Shown: one piece after another, positions 1 through 6,821 of the stretch | Numbering within the stretch: the first letter of the stretch is position 1 | Layout: each line of letters begins with the position of its first letter | NCBI GenBank assembly: GCA_002503395.1 | Contig: DARQ01000072.1 | Coordinates: 28,315-41,128 of the forward strand | Reading direction: 5' to 3' | From: Euryarchaeota archaeon UBA60 | GTDB lineage: Archaea > Thermoplasmatota > Poseidoniia > Poseidoniales > Poseidoniaceae | Length of the DNA: 12,814 nucleotides | The notes under the pieces: model-generated | What the model saw: the letters and a program-made list of their open reading frames with translations, nothing else | Database searches by the model: none | What the model was told of the DNA's origin: nothing | Program-made: the position numbers and the translations under genes

Positions 1-527
1 GAATAGTAATCCTCTGGGGTTGTAGCGAGGTCATTCACACGCGCCAATTGCTGTAGTTCAGAACTGGCTATTCTAGCGCAACATTCGGCCATTATCTCCA
101 CTATTGTCGCATCATATCTGCCGCCCAGAGCAAATCCTTGGACGAATAACCAATCGCCGGCAATCATCGCCCTCTCGCTTCCATATCGCTCGTGGATGGT
201 AGGAACCCCCCGCCTCTGCTTGGCTTTGTCATTGATATCGTCGTGTACCAGTGTAGCGGTATGTATCAGTTCAAAGGCCAATGCCAGCGGCATGACCTGT
301 TCTCGGTCGAGGCCACCAGCGACCTCGTGGGCGAGCAATATCAAAAGTGGGCGCATTCTCTTGCCCCCTGCCAGCAATACCTCACCAGCCAATTTTGCCA
401 CTTCACCATGGCCTTTGGCGATGGCCTGCTCGATGATTTCCTGCAGTTTAATATCGATTTCCAGCCGGCCCGATTCAAGCCTGTCTTCAATCGTAGTGCT
501 CGGTAGCATGTGCATTTCTATCGACAT
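1..527 (-). CDS. Isoprenyl diphosphate synthase, N-terminal part (runs off left edge)
   Basis: This is a trans-isoprenyl diphosphate synthase, which condenses isopentenyl diphosphate with allylic diphosphates to make the chains used for archaeal ether lipids, quinones or heme A. I translated the minus strand from the ATG at 525-527 (MSIEMHMLPSTTIEDR). It shows the GGKRMRP substrate-binding motif, then the first aspartate-rich motif DDIND (DDxxD type) within LVHDDIND, then RRGVPTIHERYG and AGDWLFVQGFALGG, all hallmarks of the family. About 175 codons are present; the second aspartate-rich motif and C-terminus lie beyond base 1. The fifth residue before DDxxD is alanine, where archaeal short-chain GGPP synthases usually carry an aromatic, so the product may be longer than C20. 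Later in-frame ATGs (for example at 513-515) are possible starts. It is divergent from the HemC-like gene. Family assignment is secure; chain length is not. Confidence 0.93.
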   Translation of the reverse strand, partial: MSIEMHMLPSTTIEDRLESGRLEIDIKLQEIIEQAIAKGHGEVAKLAGEVLLAGGKRMRPLLILLAHEVAGGLDREQVMPLALAFELIHTATLVHDDINDKAKQRRGVPTIHERYGSERAMIAGDWLFVQGFALGGRYDATIVEIMAECCARIASSELQQLARVNDLATTPEDYY

Positions 528-533
528 GGGTCG

Positions 534-541
534 CCTATATC
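534..541 (+). promoter_or_regulatory. Possible TATA box for the HemC-like gene
   Basis: The AT-rich octamer CCTATATC lies in the 68-base gap between the divergent prenyl synthase and HemC-like genes. It is about 55-60 bases before the ATG at 596, so transcription would start near 562-566 and give a short leader carrying a Shine-Dalgarno-like site. It is only about 7 bases from the minus-strand ATG, too close to serve a leaderless minus transcript. The assignment rests on composition and position only. Confidence 0.3.
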
Positions 542-566
542 AACAGGTGGCTGACGCCATATGTCT

Positions 567-583
567 GTGGGAAACCTTCCCAC
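567..583 (+). promoter_or_regulatory. Perfect inverted repeat just before the HemC-like ribosome binding site
   Basis: GTGGGAA-ACC-TTCCCAC is a perfect 7-bp stem with a 3-base loop. It ends one base before the GAGGTG Shine-Dalgarno-like site at 585-590, which is itself 5 bases from the ATG at 596. It could be a protein-binding operator or an mRNA leader hairpin affecting translation. Nothing in the sequence distinguishes these. Confidence 0.5.
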
Positions 584-595
584 CGAGGTGGACGA

Positions 596-1651
596 ATGTC
601 CGAAGAAGGCACACTGCAGGTGTATTACGACCCATCATTAGGCGATGGAGCAGGTGCAGGAGCGCGCCGATTAGCGGCGAAAAACCAGGCTATTTCTCTT
701 CACCCAACCGATGATTTGTGTGCCGCGGCAACACGCCTATCACAGGGCGAGGGCGACCTTATGGCATGTAGTGCAGAGTGGGCGATTGCCAACCCCACCA
801 GTGGGCTGACTGTAGTTGGTACACTGGCTCGAAAAGAGCCGACATTGATAATGGTGAGCGACGATAAGATGGAGTATCTTTCCAAGTCAGCGATAATAGT
901 TGCCGAACTGGAATTATGTCGACGCCAGTTGCTTCGGGCACGCGCTGATCTGGAAATACACACCCCTCAATCAATTGCCGAACTGAGCGGAATAGAGTGC
1001 CCCGAACTCAACGATAAAGTCGCTTTGGCCACTTGGCTTGAGGAGCTTCGGCAGAGGGGAGAAATCGATGGATTCGTCATCAGTCGTTCGCTATTCGATG
1101 CCGCCAATATCAAATCACGCCGCCATACGCTCGGATTGCAACGCGGTGAATCCAGCCGGCAGAGATTTCTCCCTCCACCTTGGCAGGGATTCACACTACT
1201 GATGGCACGGCACGGTTTTCCCCTCGATATCATCATTGAGGACTTGGATGAATCTGCGTTTTTGGTATTCAACCTTGAGTCAAAAATAATGCATGGCATA
1301 GATGAGAACATCCGGTCATTCATCGGTTTGTACGCCGGTCAGAGGCAGATTGGCACCGTCTTGCGAGAATTGGATTCAGAGGATGACCTGCATTTACGCA
1401 CCGAATTAACCGATGCTTATGACAAGCCACTCAGCACCAAACCGCGGGTCGAGTTAATGCTTGAAGTTTTGAATCGTGATGGCACGGTCACAATTTCGGT
1501 TGAACGCATCGCCCCTCAAGATGAGGCTGGAGAAGCGGTTATCCGTCTTCTACAGACATTTTCCGACCTAGTGGAAATCGCCACCATGGAGCACCTTGCC
1601 AGCCCTCGTCTGGGAGAGGCACGCCCACCGATGATGAGCCTTGAAGACTAG
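596..1651 (+). CDS. HemC-like (hydroxymethylbilane synthase fold) protein lacking catalytic residues
   Basis: This 351-residue protein aligns by eye, in order, with hydroxymethylbilane synthase (HemC), the enzyme that joins four porphobilinogens in tetrapyrrole synthesis. Matching blocks are GEGDLMACSAEW (51-62, HemC A-D-I-A-V-H-S-x-K-D), the LARKEPTLIMVSDD stretch (78-90), CRRQ...RADLEI (108-121, HemC SLRRQ...RPDL), GEIDGFVI (155-162), FLPPPWQG (191-198, HemC LPAxGQG), YAGQRQIG (246-253, HemC GGCQVPIG) and ERIAPQDE (303-310, HemC ERRGAPQD). The aspartate of the HSxKD motif is tryptophan here, and the cysteine that carries the dipyrromethane cofactor is replaced at about Gln249. The N-terminal TRxSxLAxxQ region is also not recognisable. 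It is therefore probably a non-catalytic relative with an unknown role. The start is supported by GAGGTG 5 bases upstream. The TAG stop overlaps the convergent neighbour's stop. The coding frame is intact. Confidence 0.65.
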   Translation: MSEEGTLQVYYDPSLGDGAGAGARRLAAKNQAISLHPTDDLCAAATRLSQGEGDLMACSAEWAIANPTSGLTVVGTLARKEPTLIMVSDDKMEYLSKSAIIVAELELCRRQLLRARADLEIHTPQSIAELSGIECPELNDKVALATWLEELRQRGEIDGFVISRSLFDAANIKSRRHTLGLQRGESSRQRFLPPPWQGFTLLMARHGFPLDIIIEDLDESAFLVFNLESKIMHGIDENIRSFIGLYAGQRQIGTVLRELDSEDDLHLRTELTDAYDKPLSTKPRVELMLEVLNRDGTVTISVERIAPQDEAGEAVIRLLQTFSDLVEIATMEHLASPRLGEARPPMMSLED

Positions 1652-2280
1652 GAAGAGCGTGGCTCTGAGCCCATCAACTTGATGAGTTGCTCGTCGATTT
1701 GTGCAATCTCGCCCTCATCGCGCTGGTTTCCGGCCAGCAATACCGAGTAGCCATTGCTGAGTAGGTCGGACTCGAGTTCCTTTATCTCGGTTGGAATGCT
1801 GCAATCGACCACATTGGCGAAGCGGTCCTCGATTCCCTGCGCATCTCCTTCCCATTTACTCGAAGCCCGCAGCAATCCCTGAACCGCTTGCTGCACCAAT
1901 TCTATCGATGTCGGAGGTTGGTGGATGACCTTCTCAAGTTGGTCGCGCATATCGCCGTACATCTGTCGAGATTCGCCCAACTTCTCGGCCACGCCCAAAA
2001 TTGATTCCTTGGCTTTCGATATATCGGTATTGGCCTTGCCTAACCTCTTATGCACCCGCTCAAGTTCTCTACGGGTCTCGGATAATCCAGCCGAGATGGC
2101 GTCGCGTAATTTTGCTAACTCAAGCAAACCGTCATCCATATTGGAAATCCGTTCGGTAAGGTCTTGGCGCAGAATCGATTCCAGCGTCTTCATATCACTT
2201 GAGACCCGCTGTAGTAAGTTATCGCCGTCCTTATTTATCAAGCGTAGATGATTCTTTGCTGATTTCAGGTTTCGACCCAT
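1648..2280 (-). CDS. Coiled-coil protein of unknown function
   Basis: A 210-residue soluble protein with no recognisable enzyme motif. From about residue 28 to 120 it is dominated by charged, leucine-spaced helices (for example LSETRRELERVHKRLGKAN), which suggests a long coiled coil. A second helical part follows (about 120-170), then a C-terminal region rich in Glu, Asp and Leu. No signal peptide or membrane segment is visible. The start at 2278-2280 is supported by AGGAG (minus strand, 2288-2292) 7 bases upstream. It is divergent from the SAP-motif gene across about 210 bases and convergent with the HemC-like gene, sharing the CTAG at 1648-1651. A structural or chromosome-associated partner of the SAP-motif protein is possible but is only inferred from position. 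Confidence 0.8.
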   Translation of the reverse strand: MGRNLKSAKNHLRLINKDGDNLLQRVSSDMKTLESILRQDLTERISNMDDGLLELAKLRDAISAGLSETRRELERVHKRLGKANTDISKAKESILGVAEKLGESRQMYGDMRDQLEKVIHQPPTSIELVQQAVQGLLRASSKWEGDAQGIEDRFANVVDCSIPTEIKELESDLLSNGYSVLLAGNQRDEGEIAQIDEQLIKLMGSEPRSS

Positions 2281-2490
2281 GAATGCACTCCTGCCACAAA
2301 CCTCGGCGATACCCGCTCAGGTCGAGGATGCTTGAAGGTGTCGCAACACAAGCGAGTCCTCAATTTCTCCAATCACCAGCAATAATACCACTTCGGTGAG
2401 GAAAAATTTCTCCACGAAACGGCATTTTCTTCAGTAATGCAATGCGAAGGCTCTTGAATGGTATTGTGTCGAACCCTATGGGGTTCGGGT
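2281..2490. other. Divergent intergenic region
   Basis: This roughly 210-base region separates the starts of the coiled-coil gene (minus) and the SAP-motif gene (plus) and should hold both promoters. Visible items are the AGGAG site for the minus gene (2288-2292), an AT-rich tract in an imperfect palindrome around 2396-2415, and a perfect hairpin at 2471-2486. I see no clear TATA box at a standard distance from either start and no additional gene. Confidence 0.5.
2471..2486 (+). promoter_or_regulatory. Inverted repeat immediately before the SAP-motif gene
   Basis: GAACCC-TATG-GGGTTC is a perfect 6-bp inverted repeat with a 4-base loop, ending 4 bases before the ATG at 2491. The position suggests an operator or a translation-control hairpin. 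If translation began at the upstream in-frame ATG at 2458, the repeat would be inside the coding region, which argues for the 2491 start. Confidence 0.4.
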
Positions 2491-4398
2491 ATGGACGAGA
2501 CTGAAGGAATGCTGAAAACGCTGTATCAGGCCCGTTTGGATAACCTCCGGCAGATTGCGGTCGAGCGTGATGTTGCCAAGGCGGGGAATGTCGAAAAACT
2601 TCGCGCCAGATTGATTGCTGAACTGGTCTTGTCCGACTTCGACCTATCATGGGAAGGAATTCAAAATGCCTCTAATGACGACCTTGGTGGTTTTCTCGGC
2701 ATCTTCGGGGTCAAGAAAACCGGCTCTATCAAGGTTAGACGACAGCGCCTGTGGTTGCACCTGAATCACGACCCAAAGCAATTGACCATCGATTCTCTGC
2801 AAAAGATGACCAGAGATGAATTGCACGCTCTGTGTATCAATCTTGAACTGCCACGATCGGGTAATAAGACCGACCTTTTCGGCCGGGTTGCCGGCGTGCT
2901 GGTCAGCCATGAGAATTCTTGGGGGAAGATCAAGAAGAGCCTGAAGCGCGGGACCACGACCATAAAACTGCCATCGGCATCAGCGGCGAAGCCAAGTTCC
3001 CAAGCAGTTCCCATACCTGCTCCCGAGCCGTTGCAGTTAGATCACGCCGAAGAAATGGCAGAATCACCGGCGGTGGCGGAATTAGTCGCGCCGATGACGA
3101 TGCCAAGTTCAACCCAAAGAGCGAGTTTGAACGAATTGATGACGGCCGAGGAGATTCAGAGTTTACGCGACCGAATCGAGCAGTTTGTCGAACAGAATAG
3201 CGGTGATTGGAGTTTTGAAGATGAGGCGGTTCTCCGTTCCGAATTACTGGCACACGGTATTCCCATCAATCACCCTCGGGTTTCTAGTGCACTGGCGGAG
3301 TGGCTGGCAGAGGCCAGTGACCAACAGGTAGCATCGAGTAGTTCGGTGTTGCCATCGCCGTCGAAGCACGAAGTAGGCAGTGAGCAGGCGGTGCTGGAAC
3401 TCGAGGCGAGAAATGCCGAATTGGAGAGTTCGATCCGCGATTTCCTGCTGATTGGACATTCTGAAGATAGCGACGACCTCGAGTCTTTCTTCTCCAGTCT
3501 CGGTCGTCAGGGTTTCGCGGTCGAGTTCAGTATGGTCAGGCAGCATATCACCACCAAATTGAGTGAAATCTCAGCCCTTGTAGAAGCCGAGCGAGAAGCG
3601 GTTCACCTGGGACCTGATTCATGGCGTGAGAGGGAAGAAATACGCAGATTGGAAGGCGTACGGCCACAACTTCTCGATGGACTTGATTCGATTCTCGATG
3701 CCTGCGCCGGAAACATGGTACAGGGGCGCCTGGAGTTTGAGAAGTTGGCGCGTGAAAGTGGACTCGATATGCGCCTTCCTGCGGTAAGTGGTAGGTTGCA
3801 CGGACTATTCGATCTGCAGGTTTCTCTCAATGAGAGTGCGGCACTGAATGACCCGAGAATTGCTCGACGAGAGAGAATTGTGCGAATCATGCAACACGGT
3901 GCGGTACACCTGAGTGACTCGGCCCAAGTCGCACTCAACCGACTGGAGAGAAATATCGACGGTTTCGAACAGGTCGTCGAGGCGATTCTACGCAAGTCGG
4001 GTGGCGAGTATGGAGTCGGTGAACAGGCTCTTCTCATCCGCTTCTTGGAACAGCGCGGCTATAGCGTGAATACCGCCGAGTTGCGCCCCCGAATAGTCGC
4101 TTGCGGCGGTGTTATTGGAGTCGAGTTAGGTTTCATCTCGCCCCGTGATGTACCGCCCCTACCCAGTGGCATCAACCTCAGCGAGACCGAGATAGATGCC
4201 GTGGTTGCTGAACTGCGTTCGGTCATCAGACAATTCGACCGCCCGGAACTACCGCTGGAAGATGTCGAGGCAAAAGAGGAAATACGTCTTGGAGAAGCTG
4301 TGGTCGAGGCCAGTGAGACCCTCGACCGGGTCAAGAATAACCTTGAGAGAGCCGATGCCCTACTCAGCAAGTTGGACCTTACCAGCGAAAGCAACTGA
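2491..4398 (+). CDS. SAP-motif repeat protein, putative DNA-binding
   Basis: A 635-residue cytoplasmic protein. The N-terminus has three helix-extension-helix segments resembling SAP motifs, which in other proteins bind DNA: about residues 9-43, 62-91 and 103-137. The third is the clearest (MTRDELHALCINLEL, then GNKTDLFGRV). A basic stretch (KKSLKRG, near 148) and a low-complexity Ala/Pro/Ser linker (about 160-220) follow. The rest is helical, with a Glu/Leu-rich segment near 305-325 and four diverged units of about 30 residues near 240, 325, 410 and 506. Their shared pattern is a helix, Leu, two or three residues, Gly-hydrophobic-x-hydrophobic, then a second helix (HGIPIN, QGFAVE, SGLDMR, RGYSVN). 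I chose the ATG at 2491 because the 11 residues encoded from 2458 look non-coding and overlap a perfect inverted repeat. No strong Shine-Dalgarno is seen. A role in chromosome organisation is inferred. Confidence 0.8.
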   Translation: MDETEGMLKTLYQARLDNLRQIAVERDVAKAGNVEKLRARLIAELVLSDFDLSWEGIQNASNDDLGGFLGIFGVKKTGSIKVRRQRLWLHLNHDPKQLTIDSLQKMTRDELHALCINLELPRSGNKTDLFGRVAGVLVSHENSWGKIKKSLKRGTTTIKLPSASAAKPSSQAVPIPAPEPLQLDHAEEMAESPAVAELVAPMTMPSSTQRASLNELMTAEEIQSLRDRIEQFVEQNSGDWSFEDEAVLRSELLAHGIPINHPRVSSALAEWLAEASDQQVASSSSVLPSPSKHEVGSEQAVLELEARNAELESSIRDFLLIGHSEDSDDLESFFSSLGRQGFAVEFSMVRQHITTKLSEISALVEAEREAVHLGPDSWREREEIRRLEGVRPQLLDGLDSILDACAGNMVQGRLEFEKLARESGLDMRLPAVSGRLHGLFDLQVSLNESAALNDPRIARRERIVRIMQHGAVHLSDSAQVALNRLERNIDGFEQVVEAILRKSGGEYGVGEQALLIRFLEQRGYSVNTAELRPRIVACGGVIGVELGFISPRDVPPLPSGINLSETEIDAVVAELRSVIRQFDRPELPLEDVEAKEEIRLGEAVVEASETLDRVKNNLERADALLSKLDLTSESN

Positions 4399-4559
4399 GT
4401 AGCGAATATAGGCTCGGCTTTCGCGAATTGGTCAAACTCCTCACTACCTCCCCCCGTGCCTCTCAAGTGAACGAAGCGTAAATGCATAGGAAACACCAGA
4501 CAAGACAATTCCGAAGGCCGAACGTGTAGCAATACATAGTGGCCTTCGGTGGCTTTCTG
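4399..4559. other. Convergent intergenic region
   Basis: These 161 bases lie between the stop of the SAP-motif gene and the stop of the third KaiC-like gene, so 3' ends of two transcripts should fall here. There is a weak 5-bp inverted repeat (4402-4406 with 4420-4424), a pyrimidine-rich stretch near 4436-4462 and a strong 9-bp inverted repeat at 4511-4549. No convincing coding frame is seen. Confidence 0.5.
4511..4549. terminator. Perfect 9-bp inverted repeat between convergent genes
   Basis: CCGAAGGCC at 4511-4519 pairs exactly with GGCCTTCGG at 4541-4549 across a 21-base loop. It sits 11 bases from the stop of the minus-strand KaiC-like operon. On the plus strand it is followed by a short T-containing run (GGCTTTCTGT). 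Archaeal termination mainly uses T-rich tracts rather than hairpins, so this may instead stabilise mRNA 3' ends or bind a protein. Confidence 0.35.
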
Positions 4560-5363
4560 TCATATGATACGTTGTACAGTCTCAGGGGTGATCCCTTCTT
4601 CAGCAGTCACCTTGAAAGAGATAATTGCGAGGTTTTCCGGCGAGTTGCGGAATTTCCTGATGACCATTCTGGTATCGAATTCATTACCCATCCTATGAAC
4701 CTCAAACTTGAGCACCATGTCGGCGAGCATCTCCAATTCCTGCTCCATCGCCTTGGTCACCGTCGAATCCGAGACCGTACACAACAGGAGGCCACGATTC
4801 ATTTGGGTATGCGCCTGCATCATGCGCATCATCGCCAGCACTCGCGACGGGTCTTCACGATTGAAAAAGAAGTCCATGCTGTCGATCACGGCGCGGAAAT
4901 AATGTCCCAGACTCATTATTTCATTGGTCAACTCGGTGAGGAAATCCTCGGCCTCATCATCGACGAATCTGGTCTGCGCCAACTTCTGGATATCGGGCAT
5001 GGTGAAGCCTTCCAGGCGGAAGCGACTAGCCTGCAATTCCTTGTTCAGCACGCGCTGATTGTATTCTTCACCCATGGTGCGCACGCCGATATCCTTGGGC
5101 CAGCCATATTTGTCGAATATCGAAAAAATCTGCGCCCCTGTTTCGCTGGTTGAAACGTACAGGGTATTGTCTGGCTCCTCTGCCGGGGAGACGAATTGCT
5201 TGCCGAATAATTCAGCCCCACTACCGGTCTCGACGATGGCGATGACGAAGAAGCCGCGCGGAATGCCACCTTCGAGGGAGGAGTCGAATTTGGGGATGCC
5301 AAAACTACCCTTGGGGCCGAAAAACTCCTCATCTTCAAGTGAAAAAGTGATTTTATCAGCCAT
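4560..5363 (-). CDS. KaiC/RadA-like protein with degenerate Walker A
   Basis: A 267-residue protein of the RecA/KaiC superfamily. It keeps the family entry motif FGIPKFDSSLEGGIPRG (about 22-37), where KaiC-like proteins have G-x-x-x-L-D-x-x-L-x-G-G-I-P. The P-loop that should follow reads ETGSGAELFG (about 45-54): the Lys-Thr/Ser of GxGK[TS] is missing. The next strand (LYVSTSETG) and the Walker B-like strand FRAVIDSMDF (Asp near 161) are recognisable, and a matching 'DS' occurs in both upstream neighbours. ATP hydrolysis is therefore unlikely, though nucleotide binding cannot be excluded. I chose the ATG at 5361-5363; a TTG two codons upstream is possible. It is the last gene of the minus-strand operon, 18 bases after its neighbour. 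Relatives include archaellum FlaH and archaeal KaiC-like signalling proteins; its partner is unknown. Confidence 0.8.
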   Translation of the reverse strand: MADKITFSLEDEEFFGPKGSFGIPKFDSSLEGGIPRGFFVIAIVETGSGAELFGKQFVSPAEEPDNTLYVSTSETGAQIFSIFDKYGWPKDIGVRTMGEEYNQRVLNKELQASRFRLEGFTMPDIQKLAQTRFVDDEAEDFLTELTNEIMSLGHYFRAVIDSMDFFFNREDPSRVLAMMRMMQAHTQMNRGLLLCTVSDSTVTKAMEQELEMLADMVLKFEVHRMGNEFDTRMVIRKFRNSPENLAIISFKVTAEEGITPETVQRII

Positions 5364-5381
5364 TTCCAATCCCCGGTATCC

Positions 5382-5966
5382 TCAATTAATAACCACTTGA
5401 CCGCGGTCAACCAAGTCTGTGCAATACAGGTCGAGGTTGGCTAGAACCCCTGGCGGGGTCTGGTCGGGAACATTGATTATCACCGTCAAGACTTCCCTCT
5501 GCCTGAATGTGTTGATGAATGTATGTAGATACTCTGCCAACATTCTATCCTCATTGTAAATCGCCAGAGCATTCACACTATCGAGGATAACAAAGTTGCG
5601 TTCATACGGCGTGGTTCTCATGTGGTACATCGTTCGCAGAAGAATACTTTCAAGCATGATTGGCGAATCGATGAAGGTTATGTTGTTGTACTGCGTTTCG
5701 GTACCCCCCAATAACCCAGAGGAGACCAAGTCGATGAAGTGAATCCTATCGGTAGGCATACCAATCCCTTCGAATGCCTCGATGATTTCGACCGCACCGC
5801 GACTGGCTGAGATATATACGCCACCCATATCGAACATCTCGATCAGCGGCAGGATGGTACTGGCGGTGACCATGAAAGCATTTGAGGTACCAACCCTGAC
5901 TTGAATCGAACTGTTCAGTGAAACCTCGGAGAGTTGCTCGGAAATACGTTGGTCAAATTCTATCAT
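5382..5966 (-). CDS. Short RecA/KaiC-like protein without a P-loop
   Basis: A 194-residue protein that I link to its neighbours by shared strand motifs. VYISASRGAVEIIEAFEGIG (50-69) corresponds to LYVSTSETGAQIFSIFDKYG in the downstream gene and HFTATEPSVKLLENI in the upstream one. NFVILDSVNAL (124-134, Asp129) matches the Walker B strand, with the same Ile/Leu-Asp-Ser core. The KaiC entry motif and the GxxGxGKT loop are absent: the equivalent stretch reads VRVGTSNAFMVTAST (23-37). It looks like a non-catalytic, N-terminally trimmed paralogue. Its ATG begins 3 bases after the upstream stop codon, which implies translational coupling. It is about 70 residues shorter than the others. No membrane segment or signal peptide is seen. 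The family link is by eye and is less certain than for the flanking genes. Confidence 0.7.
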   Translation of the reverse strand: MIEFDQRISEQLSEVSLNSSIQVRVGTSNAFMVTASTILPLIEMFDMGGVYISASRGAVEIIEAFEGIGMPTDRIHFIDLVSSGLLGGTETQYNNITFIDSPIMLESILLRTMYHMRTTPYERNFVILDSVNALAIYNEDRMLAEYLHTFINTFRQREVLTVIINVPDQTPPGVLANLDLYCTDLVDRGQVVIN

Positions 5967-5969
5967 CCA

Positions 5970-6752
5970 TCATAACCCCCACTGAGCAGATTTGTCGCCG
6001 ACTGAGCCCCATTTCAACATTGGCGTCAACATTACCCCCAACGGGGTTAGTTCAAGAGCATATTTTGCTCGACTGTGCCCCGAACCACGCATTTTCACAA
6101 CTTGAAGGAAACGAATCAGGTGGCCCATTCTCTCGGCATCTCCCATTACCACTATACCATCGCAAATCGCCTCCTCAACACCAAATGATGACCAATGGGC
6201 ATTTTGCGTCGCCGAAGTGATTTCAGCGATTAGTATGGTGGTACAGCCCAGAGTTGAGAGTTTCTTCCCCAAGGTGAAGAGGAAATCACGAATCAACTGC
6301 TCGCTCTTTATCTTATAACACAATGTCGTTACAGAATCTATCACCAATCGAGTGACGCCGATGGTATTTACAATATCGGTTATTGCCTTGATGAGGGCGT
6401 GCACATCCTCCAACTCAAAAGTCGCTTTGGTCAGTCCTAACCACGAATACAGAACGTCCATATCGAATACGTTTATCAGTCCGGTATCGACCAATTGCAT
6501 GTCGAAGAAAGGGTACTGGCGAATGTTTTCCAAGAGCTTCACCGAGGGCTCGGTAGCGGTGAAATGGGCGCAGGCTTCACCGGTCATCGAACCACGAACG
6601 AGGAATTCCATTCCCAGAGTTGTTTTCCCCGAACCACAGGTGCCGGCAACTAATACCGTAGAGCCGTAAGGGATGCCGCCGCGCAGAATCTCATCCAGAC
6701 CGTGCACCCCGGTGACGCACCGGTCACGGGTATAGGAAGTGCTTGGCAACAT
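5970..6752 (-). CDS. KaiC-like RecA-superfamily ATPase
   Basis: A 260-residue single-domain KaiC/RadA-type ATPase and the only member of this trio with an intact active site. It has CVTGVHGLDEILRGGIPYG (about 12-30), Walker A GTCGSGKT (37-44), an acidic residue after the second strand (TATEPS, Glu about 68), Walker B RLVIDS (Asp about 139), and the C-terminal KaiC-family pattern FGVEEAICDGIVVM (about 191-204) followed by VVKMRGSGHS (about 218-227). Such proteins bind and hydrolyse ATP as oligomers and act in signalling, DNA transactions or, as FlaH, at the base of the archaellum. The ATG at 6750-6752 is preferred; a TTG three codons upstream is possible. It lies 69 bases after the pilin-like gene and 3 bases before the P-loop-less paralogue, so the genes are probably cotranscribed. 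Its target is unknown. Confidence 0.92.
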   Translation of the reverse strand: MLPSTSYTRDRCVTGVHGLDEILRGGIPYGSTVLVAGTCGSGKTTLGMEFLVRGSMTGEACAHFTATEPSVKLLENIRQYPFFDMQLVDTGLINVFDMDVLYSWLGLTKATFELEDVHALIKAITDIVNTIGVTRLVIDSVTTLCYKIKSEQLIRDFLFTLGKKLSTLGCTTILIAEITSATQNAHWSSFGVEEAICDGIVVMGDAERMGHLIRFLQVVKMRGSGHSRAKYALELTPLGVMLTPMLKWGSVGDKSAQWGL

Positions 6753-6821
6753 GGAATACAATGACCGGACAACGGCCTCGGTAAATGAAGCCTATGCAAC
6801 CGGGGTTCCGGATTGAAGTGA

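Noticed and set aside
196..714. A 172-codon plus-strand open frame over the prenyl synthase
   Set aside because: It is antisense to the gene carrying GGKRMRP and DDIND, and its own translation is Ser/Arg/Ile-rich with no motif.
596..1651. Reading the HemC-like gene as a normal porphobilinogen deaminase or a decayed pseudogene
   Set aside because: Key catalytic residues are absent, which argues against a normal enzyme, yet the frame is complete with a good ribosome binding site, which argues against decay.
3603..4532. Minus-strand open frames of 144 and 157 codons
   Set aside because: They overlap the SAP-motif gene and are Ser/Arg/Leu-rich shadows; the plus-strand frame has coherent repeats.
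4539..5153. A 204-codon plus-strand open frame
   Set aside because: It is antisense to the third KaiC-like gene, whose family motifs are clear. The His/Arg-rich translation is typical of a shadow frame.
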